Origin: Planctomycetota bacterium | GTDB taxonomy: Bacteria > Planctomycetota > Planctomycetia > Pirellulales > JADFKK01 | Assembly: GCA_022564995.1 (NCBI GenBank) | Contig: JADFKK010000018.1 | Location: forward strand, 1 to 45,432 | Reading direction: 5' to 3' | Length of the DNA stretch: 45,432 nucleotides | Shown: piece by piece, positions 15,771-24,679 of the stretch | How the letters are laid out: each line of letters starts with the position of its first letter | Numbering within the stretch: position 1 is the stretch's first letter | Notes under the pieces: generated by a model | Seen by the model: the letters and a program-made list of their open reading frames with translations, nothing else | Database searches by the model: none | Told to the model about the DNA's origin: nothing | Position numbers and translations under genes: made by a program

Positions 15771-18700
15771 TCAGTCGCCAATTCGAATCGGCCGGCGGCT
15801 CTGGAAGAGGGCGATGTGTTCCTCGATCTTTGCCGCTAGAGTGAGTTGGTCGACCGAGCGTGCCAAGGTCAAGGCCCGTCGCGAAATCTCGATCGCCTTC
15901 TCAAAATTGCCCGCTTCAGCATTGGCCGCAGCCAGCGTGTCGAGAACGCCCGCATTCTTAAAGTGCGATGCTTGAGCGGCCTTGCGAGCCCACGAAAGGG
16001 CCGCGCTCGCGTCGCGCAATGATGCGTCCGGACTCGTGGCGAGCAACCATGCCAGATTGTTCATCGCGTCCGTGCTCTTGCTATTACGGCGCAGCGCTTC
16101 ACGATACAGCGCGATTGCCTTGTCGTAACGTCTCTGTTTTTCCATTTGCGTGCCGAGCGCCAATTCGACTTCGACATAGGCAGGGTCAATTTGACGAACT
16201 TGATCGAAATGTTCGCTTGCCCGCGGGTCGTTCTTAAGGTACATGGCGATGCCAAGTTTGGTGATCAGTGGCAGGGCCAGTTCCTTGCGCACCGCACCTA
16301 GACGGCGAGTGAAAAAATCGGCCTCGTTCAGAAAACCCGAGTCGATAAGACGGGTGATGAGCGTGTGCTCGGACAAGCTCTTAGGCGGCTCGTGCCAGCG
16401 ACCAGGGAACGGTATGGATCGCATCCGTCGGGCCTGCCCCGATCGCGATAAGTACTTTGTATCCTCCAGCACACGATCGATGGACGCGGGCCCCTGATAG
16501 ATTGCGGCCAGGCGCCCTTCAGCGTCGATCAACACGCTCGACGGAACTTTGAGCGGCAAATGGAGAGCAAATAAGTGATCGTGCAAAATCTGCAACACTT
16601 CAACGAGTCTGGCGCTGGCGAGACCGGATTGGAATGGGAAGTGAATGCGGTCTAGCAATTTGGCTTCGCTCTCGGACAAGCCGGAACGATCGCCAATCTC
16701 GGTGACGGATAAGGCAACCACGTCGAGCCCGGCATCGCGTAACTGTTGCTCGTGGGCCGCGATCTCTGTTAGCTCCGCGACACATGGTCGACACCAACCG
16801 GCCCACAACACGAGCAGAACAGGCCCTTTGCCGGGCTGAAACACGTTCGACTTTTCACCGGAATTCCGTTGATACTCAAGAGGCGGGACGAGTGGACGGA
16901 TGGCGGAAAACACCGCGCTGCTCGACTTGGGCGCGCCAACCTCGGCCGCTCCGTCCGCCAATACGATCGGTTCTCGTCGCGAGTTCATCGATTTGGCCTT
17001 GCCGCTCCCTTGCACAAGCAAAAAGCGGCCATCCGCAGTAAGGCCGGAAAATCTCTCCGTATCGCCTCCAGGCCAACGGACCGAGACCTGCTCGATCTCG
17101 GCATTCTTACCCAGCCCGAAATGGACCCACTTCGAGTTCTGTGCTAAGAAGCCCTCGCCGGCCCTCAAAGTCCTCACTAGCCGGCGCGACTCGTCGCGCA
17201 GTACGACTTCGACCCGGGCACCGATGGCGTCGCGATTGCAGGTGGTGCCGCGCAGCCGCAGAGCGATGAAGTGGTGGTCACCCGGCACGTCGTTGCGCAG
17301 AAAACGGACCTGTGGCGCGTTGCGATTCGATATCCAAAGATCCAGATCCCCGTCCCTGTCCCAATCGACCTGTACGATCGCTCGCCCATCGTCTTTGAAA
17401 TCGAGATGCGTGGCGGAAGAAACATTGGCAAAACGGGGACCGCCCGTATTGAGAAAACAACAGTTTCGTTCGTGCCCGCTGAACGATCGGCCCTGACGTA
17501 TCAGGTTGAGCAAGGTGTTTGAGCTGCCCGAGCCGCCCCCCAGGTCAAGCGGCGCGGCGCCGCCTTCGTGCGACAGAACCTGTCGCCAGTAGAAGCTTCA
17601 CAAATCGCCCTTGTCTTCGGCGGTGAAGTAGCCGTTGGCGACCAAAATGTCCTCCCAGCCATCGTTGTTCAGGTCGATGAACACGGAACTCCAGGCCCAA
17701 CGGCCAAGTTCCACGCGGGCTTCGGCCCCGACTTCATCGAATTTCCCATCAGCCCGGTTGACGAACAGCGAATTGCCTTTCGCGAGCCTTGCGTAGGTAT
17801 TTCTCAACTCGGGACGATCGGCGCTGCGGAAGCGGGCTTGTGAGGTGATGCGGAGGCCGGCGGAAGAGAACATGTTCCCAACGTAAAGATCCATTCTGCC
17901 GTCTCGGTTGTAGTCACCCCAGGTGGCGGACATGCCCGATCCAATGTCCGAAACGCCGATTTCTTCGGCGACGTCCACAAACCGGCCGCCACGATTCTCG
18001 TACAAGTAGTTTCTGCCGAAATCGTTCGCCACGTACAGATCCGCGTCGCCGTCGTTGTCGTAGTCCTCCCAGCTCGCCGCGAAACTATATCGATCGGCGC
18101 CGTCGTGGATGCCGGATTCCTTTGTCACGTCGCTGAACTTCCATTGATTGGCATCGCAGTCATTGCGAAATAGTCGGTTCTGACCGCCTCCCGTTCCGTC
18201 GCGATACAGAAAGGGAGTGCTTGGATCCCGCAACTCGCTTCGATACACGCAGACAAACAGATCGAGGTCTCCGTCGTTGTCGTAGTCGGAGACGGTGAGA
18301 GACTGAACGTCGAAGTATGCCGGCAACACGAGTCGCAGAACGAATCGACCATGGCCATCGTTCTCCAGCAGCAACACTCCGGCTGGAGTGCCCAGCACCA
18401 TGTCCTGGTCCAGGTCGTTATCGAGATCAACGATCAGCGCGCCGGACGTTCGATCGAGATAGTCGACGCCGTATTCGGCCGAACGGTCGGTTGCCGTCCC
18501 GTCGTCATTCTGAATGAACAGCCGATTCGGCAGGCCACCTGCCTGACACACGTAAAGGTCGTCCAGTCCGTCGCCGTTCACGTCGCCAATCGCCAGTCCA
18601 TTCTGCGCCGAAGTGTTCACGCGATGGACTCTTTCGATGCGTTGGATCCAATCGTGATGGCCGTATCCTAGTTGTTCTCGGTAGGATGCGTTCTTGCCCA

Positions 18701-19580
18701 GCACCGTCGTCGTGCAGTCGGCAAACCATCGCCCCCCGGGGCCTTGTGCCTTGATCTCCTCGTAGTCCTCCACGCGGATCGCGGTCAATACAGCGTCGCC
18801 GGCCGCGGCACGCCGTCTCCAGCGGCAGTGCCAGGTGGCGTTGATCTGGACAGTGTATCGCTGCGTGCGACCGCTCACTTCAACAAAGCTGGTGGTTGTC
18901 GCTGTTTCCGACTCCAGCGAAACGCCGACCACCGTGACGTGCGTGTGAATGTCGGTTGCCCCTCGGAGCGGCGCTGCCAGGGCCGTTAATGCCTCCGCCA
19001 GTCCCGCAACGCCACGGTATTTTGGCGTAGGCGATGCTTCGCCCGAAGAAGCGGGCCGCAACACTTCGATCGTGTCGTCCCGAACGACGGTCTCTAGCGT
19101 CGTAGGCCGGAGCGGGCCGCAGCTAAACTCGCCGTCGACACTCTTCGTCAAAGAGCCGGCTTCCTCCGATGAACTCGGCGCCAGCGAGCGAACGATACTC
19201 TCGAGCCGAGCTTTGGCGATTTCGGCAAACGCCTCACTGTCCCAGCCGTCATTGCGAGGATCCAAGAGTCGACGATTACTTGCCTCCCGAGCGCTGGTCA
19301 ACGAAGTATCAATCGCCGCGACATCGCTCGTCGTGGGCGAGATAGGATCGGTCTGGCTCGAATCCGCGACAGGCGAATCGAGTGGCTTTGCTTGCTGTTC
19401 GTTGCCTCGCTGTTCGTTGCCGTTCCACTGAAGCCAGGCCAGCACGCCGGCGGCCACGAGCGGCGCCAACCACCAGAATCGGAGGCGATTGCGCAGCTGC
19501 GAATCTCGATCCAACGGTTTTGCACTCCGCGAGCGGGACTGGTTCACTTCTTCGGATTTGCGGCCTGGCATGTTCGGCAT
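15771..19580 (-). CDS. Probable selenoprotein: FG-GAP/ASPIC-UnbV, thioredoxin-like, TPR (UGA at 661)
   Basis: Read through one TGA (17598-17600), this is a single 1269-residue protein. An N-terminal anchor (about 35-52) is followed by FG-GAP/VCBS repeats (about 330-655: IGDVNGDGLDDLY, SDYDNDGDLDLFV, EDYDNDGDADLYV, IDLNNDGWEDILV). Position 661 is the TGA, within NGYFTAEDKGDL-U-SFYWRQ. The propeller continues (WDRDGDLDLWISN). Next come ASPIC/UnbV (about 765-840, NRDAIGARVEV), a TlpA/thioredoxin-like domain with WAGWCRPC (near 929) and TPR repeats to the end. Codons on both sides of the TGA are in one frame, the 28 codons after it are open, and domain order is uninterrupted. An ideal bacterial SECIS-like hairpin follows the TGA. 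Alternatives are a nonsense mutation or an assembly error. Exported function, perhaps redox-linked; partner genes for selenocysteine insertion are not in the window. Confidence 0.8.
17570..17600 (-). promoter_or_regulatory. bSECIS-like hairpin just after in-frame UGA
   Basis: In mRNA sense the UGA (17600-17598) is followed after 11 nt by the hairpin GCGACAG-GUU-CUGUCGC: 7 perfect base pairs (17586-17580 with 17576-17570). The 3-nt apical loop begins with G-U. The loop G is the 22nd base counting from the U of UGA. Bacterial SECIS elements need a small stem-loop just downstream of UGA with G (and U) in the apical loop at about this distance; the CAG-GU-CUG core closely resembles that of E. coli fdhF. 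The hairpin is wholly within coding sequence. Confidence 0.75.
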
Positions 19581-19819
19581 CTGAGTACCAGTAGCGGTTA
19601 GATGGAGCGGATTCCCCCGGCGGTGATTTTGGAGAGGGACGCCCGGGCAAAAACGGCTCGTCGATCAGGCGAGAGTAAGCCGACCGGACGAGCATATTCC
19701 AGGATAGCCCGATCTCCCCAAAGCGTCAACATTCCGCTGGCGTGCTCGTCGTTCCGCCTGCTGCTTCTCGATGTGTGACTCCACCTCGCTAGCGAGCGTG
19801 CAATTTGTCGATCACAAAA

Positions 19820-19853
19820 CAGGCCGCCCGCGAACGTAGTCGCGGGCGGCCTG
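19820..19853 (-). terminator. Terminator of the 19882-20601 PEP-CTERM gene
   Basis: A perfect 13-bp stem (19820-19832 with 19841-19853) with an 8-nt loop, 29 bases past the stop. On the minus strand it is followed by TTTTGTG. The stem base (CAGG/CCTG) and TGTG flank match the terminator at 3970-4000. Confidence 0.85.
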
Positions 19854-19881
19854 TGTGCGAAGCAAAAATGTTATGACTGGG

Positions 19882-20601
19882 CTATTTCACGCCACGCTTA
19901 CGACGCCGGAAGGCGTAGCTCAATAAGCCGAACAGACCGATCCACGCCAGTATCATGGTCGACGGCTCGGGGATTGGCGGGAAATCGACTTCAACATTGT
20001 AGGCATAGTTACGGGTGGTCGTCGTGTGTCCCGCCGTAACCACGTCGCCAGGGTTAGGGTCGTGGTTTGGCCCAACAGTATCTTGCACGAAGGCGTTACC
20101 ACCGGCATCACCAAATGGAATGGTTGCCCCCGTGTTAATCGGGCCGCCTGCCGGGCCCTGATCTCCACCGTCCACTTGCTGAAGGACAGCGCTGTGATAG
20201 GTGACGCCAGGGGTTGACGTATCGAACGTGGCGGTGCCTTCGGTCAGGCCGAAGGGAATGTCTGCCTGCAGGCCGTTTGCATCAGCGGCGTGTTCGGTTC
20301 CGACACCGATGATCGTATACACGCCCCCTTCAAACTTTACAAGCAGCGGCTGAATGCGGTGCGCCCCGTCGCCACGTTCTGCCCAATAATTCACCGTCGT
20401 CATCAGTCCGAGGGTATTCGTCGGGCTGGGGGCGACGATGGGGTCGGTGAACACGTTAAGCAGCGACCACCCGTCCGGGTCGCCCGCGTCAACAACCGGG
20501 TCAGGGCCGTGAATGACCGTCTCGGCATACGCGGCAGAAGACAACGCGACAAACGCACAGAGTGCCAGGAGCCCGGCAGCAAATCTAAGCTTCTTGCTCA
20601 T
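19882..20601 (-). CDS. PEP-CTERM secreted protein
   Basis: 239 residues. The signal peptide is clear (MSKKLRFAAGLLALCAFVAL...AYAETV). The mature region is Gly/Thr/Asp-rich and beta-predicted: FEGGVYTIIGVGTEHA, then a GGPINTGATIPFGDAGGN block and a TTTRNYAYNVEVDF strand before IPEPSTMILAWIGLFGL and the RRRKRGVK tail. The same block order occurs in the proteins at 13450-14157 and 41696-42370, so they are paralogues. Exosortase-dependent surface delivery is expected from the tail. The ribosome binding site is weak. A second copy of the dyad/promoter element lies about 300 bases upstream, and a strong terminator follows. Confidence 0.9.
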   Translation of the reverse strand: MSKKLRFAAGLLALCAFVALSSAAYAETVIHGPDPVVDAGDPDGWSLLNVFTDPIVAPSPTNTLGLMTTVNYWAERGDGAHRIQPLLVKFEGGVYTIIGVGTEHAADANGLQADIPFGLTEGTATFDTSTPGVTYHSAVLQQVDGGDQGPAGGPINTGATIPFGDAGGNAFVQDTVGPNHDPNPGDVVTAGHTTTTRNYAYNVEVDFPPIPEPSTMILAWIGLFGLLSYAFRRRKRGVK

Positions 20602-20900
20602 GAGATCCAGACCTTAGTAAGAGAAGAATGTTCGCGAATGAGCTTGTCAAAGGTAAATGTACGCGCTCTGTCAAAACACGAACAACACACACGGAAGTCG
20701 CTTCGCTCAATTGACAACTTTGACTCTACTACAAAAAAATCCGATTGCAAGCATTATGACGATATTTTTCCAGAATTCCCTTTCGCGTTCCGTCGATTTC
20801 TCAATAAAACCACCGCCCCAGAGGGCGATGGAACACGGGAAATCGAGGCGTTCCGACCCAGTTTTCCTGATTTGGTCGCTCTCGAAACAAACCGCACATT

Positions 20901-20947
20901 CCATCAAAGTCAAACCAATAATCCGACATTTCCTTGAGATTGTCGAA
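20901..20947 (-). promoter_or_regulatory. Second copy of the dyad/promoter element
   Basis: 42 of 47 bases match 14251-14297. The dyad arms are TCCGACA (20922-20928) and TGTCGAA (20941-20947), and the -35-like TTGACT is at 20913-20908. The -10 position (TTGTTT, minus strand) is degenerate here. The next gene start is 300 bases downstream, so this copy may be decayed or act from a distance. Weaker similarity to the first copy extends to about 21035. Confidence 0.45.
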
Positions 20948-21117
20948 ATGAAAAGGATTCTGTCGGAATACGGCTTGTTTTCCCGGGAGAATCACCGACG
21001 TGCAAAGCCAAAACCGGCCAAACTACCATTCGCACGGCACCTTTGTGGGGTGTCGCCAAGCGAATTCCATCCTCCATCCTTTTGCGATGGGGCCTCGACG
21101 TGGTAAAGCCTCTGTCA

Positions 21118-21342
21118 TCAAGCTTGCCGACGGCGACGGCGGCCCATCCATCCCATTCCCGAAAGCGAAAACACCGCGGCGATCAGCAGGGCCAGGCTCG
21201 AAGGCTCGGGCACCGCCTCGGCGCCCAAAGCGTCTTGCGGCGAGGCGGCCGGTCCTGAGGCAATCGAAGAATCGAAAGCAATCGAAGAATCGAAAAAGAA
21301 TCGGAAAAGCGAAAGGTCATGCATATCTGTCCGTTGACCCAA
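21118..21342 (-). pseudogene. PEP-CTERM gene remnant
   Basis: Only the C-terminal end of a PEP-CTERM protein is recognisable: AVPEPSSLALLIAAVFSLSGMGWMGRRRRRQA. Upstream of it the frame encodes a short Ser/Ile/Phe/Asp-rich repeat created by an 18-bp tandem duplication (21260-21295), and no signal peptide can be found. The tail is very like that of the 13450-14157 protein (LALLVAAIFSLSGMGLMRRRR), so this is probably the end of a lost paralogue. Confidence 0.75.
21260..21295. repeat. Two tandem 18-bp units
   Basis: GCAATCGAAGAATCGAAA occurs twice head to tail (21260-21277, 21278-21295), followed by a partial third unit. It lies inside the PEP-CTERM remnant. Confidence 0.85.
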
Positions 21343-21441
21343 GACGATTCCAAGGCGCCGCCAACGTAAATGTCTTGTCTGCCGTGCTTGAGGACGAATC
21401 CAGAGGTCCGGAACGAGATGCGTTATGCATGTCCTTTATGC

Positions 21442-21594
21442 CTATTGCTGCCGCAATGCTGCGATGGCCCGCTGGTGCGTCTCTTGATCCACCAGAACAT
21501 ATCGCGTGTGCGTTTGTTCATCCTCGACGTCGATCGGATTTCCGTGACATGCCAGAATCGCCTGCCGTTGTTCGTCTGTGATCTTGGGTGTCAT
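21442..21594 (-). CDS. Small hypothetical protein, possibly a truncated antitoxin-like family member
   Basis: 50 residues from the ATG at 21594 (MTPKITDEQRQAILA); a longer start at 21657 adds residues without family character. It has an N-terminal helix, a short strand pair (NPIDVEDEQTHTRYVLVDQE) and a C-terminal helix (THQRAIAALRQQ). From memory, small planctomycete and cyanobacterial proteins of this pattern occur as antitoxin-like genes and are usually longer. No toxin gene is beside it. It could be a truncated copy or an orphan. Confidence 0.5.
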   Translation of the reverse strand: MTPKITDEQRQAILACHGNPIDVEDEQTHTRYVLVDQETHQRAIAALRQQ

Positions 21595-21685
21595 GCCGTT
21601 ATTGTACCACGGAACGTCTCTTCCAGCCAACTGAATCGACGACAGCGGCGTGTACAAAGTTTTTCACGAGTTTGCAAGGGTTCGT

Positions 21686-24313
21686 TCACCGCGGCTTGAG
21701 CTGCTGCTGCTCTTCAGCCAACTCTTGCTGCCAACGTCCGATCAGGGCCAGCGCTTCGAGTGGGGTGGTTTCGTCGGCGACGACGCGGCGGATTTCGTCG
21801 AGCAGGGGATGCTCTTGGGGGCCGAAGAGACGTAGTTGCAGTTCGCCGGACGGCTTGTCGCGGCGGGCGATCTTGGCGCGGCCTTGGCTGTCGAGGTGTT
21901 CGTGTTCCAACTGGGCGAGAATCTCTTTGGCCCGCTCGTTCACTTCGGCGGGCACGCCGGCCAGCCGGGCGACGTGGATGCCGTAGCTTTTGTCGGCGGC
22001 GCCTTCGACGATCTGGTGCAAAAACACGACTTGGTCGTCCCATTCGCGGACGGCGACGTTGAGGTTTTTGACGCCCGAGAGCGATTTTTCCAGGTCGGTC
22101 AGTTCGTGATAGTGCGTGGCGAACAGCGTGCGGCAGCCGATGTGATCGTGCAGATACTCGACCACGCTCCAGGCCAGCGAGATGCCGTCGTAGGTGCTCG
22201 TGCCGCGGCCGATTTCGTCGAGAATCACCAGGCTCCGCTCGCTGGCCGTGTTGAGAATGCGGGCCGTCTCCAACATCTCGACCATGAACGTGCTCTGGCC
22301 GCGAGAGAGCTCGTCGCTGGCGCCGACGCGGGCGAAGATGCGATCGGCGATGCCGATGACGGCCGCTTTGGCCGGCACGAATGAGCCCATCTGCGCCATC
22401 AGCGTGAGCAAGGCCACCTGGCGGATGTAGGTGCTCTTGCCGGCCATGTTCGGGCCGGTGATCAGCAGAAACAGCCCGTCGTCGGCGCCGGCGACCGTGT
22501 CGTTAGGTACGAACGTGCCCTGCGGTTGGGTCACCTCGAGCACCGGATGACGGCCGGCGGTGATTTGCAGCAGCGGTTCGTCGGTGAGTTGCGGCCGGCA
22601 GTAATTGCGATCTCGGGCCAGCGTGGCCAGCGCGGCGAGCGTGTCGATTTGGGCCAGAATCCGGGCGGTGTTTTGCAGCCGCCGCAACGAGCCGGCCACC
22701 GCCTCACGAAGCTCGGCAAACAACTCGGCCTCCAGGTCGTTCGACTTCTCGTCGGCCGAGAGCAGCTTTTCTTCGTGCTCTTTTAATTCGGGCGTGATGT
22801 AACGCTCGGCGCTCTTGATCGTCTGTTTGCGGATGTACTCCTCGGGCACCTTGTCCCGGTGGGCGTGGGTCACCTCCAGGTAATAACCGAAGACTTTATT
22901 GAAACCGATCTTGAGATGGGGGATTCCCGTCCGCTCGGCCTCGCGAGCCTGATACTGGACGATCCACTGTTTTCCGCCGCGGGTCAACTCGCGCAGCGCG
23001 TCGAGCGGCGCGTGGTAACCATCGCGGATGAATCCGCCCTCTCGGCTGATGAGCGGGCAATCGTCCACCAGCGCCGCTTCGAGCTTGCCGCGCAGCTCGG
23101 GGCAAAGATCCAAGTCAGTCTCCAGCCGCGTGAGCAAATCGCTGTTGCGGGCCGTCAGCTTGGCCTTGATCGCTGGCAGCTTGGCCAGTGTGCGGCCGAT
23201 GAAGCTCAAATCGCGCGGGCTCGACCGGCCGGTCGTCACCCGGGCCAGCAGGCGTTCTAAGTCGTACACGCCGCCCAGCGCGTCGCGCAGCGTTTCCGAA
23301 AGCGACGCATTCTCGACCAATTCTTCGACGCCATCGAGCCGCTCGTTGATTGCCGTCACGTCGGTGAGCGGATTAGCCAGATGGTCGGCCAACATCCGCG
23401 CGCCCATCGCGGTGACCGTGCGATCGAGCACCGAGAGCAGCGAGCCTTCGCGGCGGCCTTCGCGCATGGTGCGGACGATTTCCAGGCTGCGACGGGTCGA
23501 CTCGTCGATCTCCAGACAATCGCCCCGCCGGTAAGGCACGAGCCGGTCGATGTGATCCAGCGAGGTTTTTTGCGTCTCGCTCAAATAGTCGAGGATCGCC
23601 CCGGCGGCACGAATCGCCGGGCCATCCGCCTCTTCAAAGCCAAAGCCTTCGAGACCCGCCGTGCCGAAGTGCTTCGCCAGCGCCTCGGCCGCGGCGGCTT
23701 GTCCGAAAGCCCAATCGGGGCGGCGGGTGAGGGATATCTTTTCGGCGACGTTGTTAATCTTGGTGTTGATCGAAGCGTCGGCGCTCTGGGCCACGAGACA
23801 TTCCGCCGGAGCGATGCGAGCCAGCTCGTCGGCCAACTGCGACTGGGGCAGCGATGAGGCGAAGAACCGGCCGGTCGACAGATCGATCCATGCCAGGCCG
23901 GCCGTCTCGCTCTCGATTCCCGCTACGGCCGCCAGATAGTTACTCTCTCGCGGATCGAGCAGCGCGTCGTCGGTCAGCGTACCGGGCGTAACGATCCGCG
24001 TTACCTCGCGGCGGACCAGTCCCTTGGCCTTTTTAGCGTCTTCGACCTGCTCGCAAACGCCGACCCGAAAGCCGGCGGCGATCAACTTGGCCAGGTAGCT
24101 GTCCAACTGATGATGCGGAAAGCCGGCCATGGGAATCGGGTTTTCACCCTTGTCCCGGCTGGTGAGCGTGAGATTCAGCGCCTTGGCGACAGTCTTGGCG
24201 TCTTCGTAAAACAGCTCGTAGAAGTCGCCCATGCGAAACAGCAACAGCGCGTCGCCACAGGCGATTTTCGCGTCGTGGTATTGCTGCATCATTCCGCTGG
24301 CCATGCGAAACAT
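21686..24313 (-). CDS. mutS: DNA mismatch repair ATPase MutS
   Basis: 875 residues, full length for MutS. It recognises mispaired bases and, through its ATPase, starts methyl-independent or MutL-dependent repair. The N-terminal mismatch-binding motif GDFYELF is intact (near residues 30-36). The C-terminal ATPase has Walker A TGPNMAGKSTYIRQ, the signature SRGQSTFMVEM and Walker B LVILDEIGRGTSTYDG, followed by TLFATHYHELTDLE. The first ATG (24313) is used; ATG at 24304 and GTG/ATG codons close by are possible, and none has a strong ribosome binding site. mutL is not in the window. The gene stands alone between a small hypothetical and a long divergent promoter region. Confidence 0.97.
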   Translation of the reverse strand: MFRMASGMMQQYHDAKIACGDALLLFRMGDFYELFYEDAKTVAKALNLTLTSRDKGENPIPMAGFPHHQLDSYLAKLIAAGFRVGVCEQVEDAKKAKGLVRREVTRIVTPGTLTDDALLDPRESNYLAAVAGIESETAGLAWIDLSTGRFFASSLPQSQLADELARIAPAECLVAQSADASINTKINNVAEKISLTRRPDWAFGQAAAAEALAKHFGTAGLEGFGFEEADGPAIRAAGAILDYLSETQKTSLDHIDRLVPYRRGDCLEIDESTRRSLEIVRTMREGRREGSLLSVLDRTVTAMGARMLADHLANPLTDVTAINERLDGVEELVENASLSETLRDALGGVYDLERLLARVTTGRSSPRDLSFIGRTLAKLPAIKAKLTARNSDLLTRLETDLDLCPELRGKLEAALVDDCPLISREGGFIRDGYHAPLDALRELTRGGKQWIVQYQAREAERTGIPHLKIGFNKVFGYYLEVTHAHRDKVPEEYIRKQTIKSAERYITPELKEHEEKLLSADEKSNDLEAELFAELREAVAGSLRRLQNTARILAQIDTLAALATLARDRNYCRPQLTDEPLLQITAGRHPVLEVTQPQGTFVPNDTVAGADDGLFLLITGPNMAGKSTYIRQVALLTLMAQMGSFVPAKAAVIGIADRIFARVGASDELSRGQSTFMVEMLETARILNTASERSLVILDEIGRGTSTYDGISLAWSVVEYLHDHIGCRTLFATHYHELTDLEKSLSGVKNLNVAVREWDDQVVFLHQIVEGAADKSYGIHVARLAGVPAEVNERAKEILAQLEHEHLDSQGRAKIARRDKPSGELQLRLFGPQEHPLLDEIRRVVADETTPLEALALIGRWQQELAEEQQQLKPR

Positions 24314-24679
24314 CGTAGCAGGCCCGCAGCGGGGCGGCGAGTAGGGGAGCGGATTTCAGATTTCAGATCCCGGTTAGTGGGGCAGGAGTTTGTGATTGGC
24401 CGGGCTGAGCCCGGTTGCCCCTAATTCCAGCCGATCTTCTCTCACGGCAGGCAAGGTGACGCAGAACACGTCGGGAATGGTGGCTCACTTGCACCTTTCA
24501 GACACGTTTCGACTATAATCAGATGAAGGGAAAGCTCCGATCCCAATTCCGGGAGTGAATCGGAAAGTGGAGTAAAAGGTAGGGAAACAATCGAAGGGTG
24601 GGTGTCTCCGACTGCTTGCCAGTTGAGTGCCCACGCGGCGCGTCAATCAGCAACCAAGTTCAGCAAGGGGAAGAGGAAA
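24314..24679. other. Divergent intergenic region
   Basis: Separates mutS from the secreted orphan. It holds a small palindrome CCGGGCT-G-AGCCCGG (24400-24414) flanked by GGGGCA/TGCCCC, and a promoter candidate (24489-24519). No gene seen. Confidence 0.55.
24489..24519 (+). promoter_or_regulatory. Candidate promoter for the secreted orphan
   Basis: TTGCAC (24489-24494), a 19-bp spacer and a perfect TATAAT (24514-24519). The spacer is longer than ideal. The start codon lies 160 bases downstream. Confidence 0.45.

Noticed and set aside
15752..15773. Read-through of the TGA ending the TPR domain into the next CRTAC1-like gene
   Set aside because: The following propeller sequence is in another frame, so UGA recoding would not join them.
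17514..17600. Treating the TGA as an ordinary stop with two separate genes
   Set aside because: The downstream frame would have to begin mid-propeller at a TTG with no ribosome binding site or signal peptide, while continuity of frame and domains plus the hairpin favour one gene.
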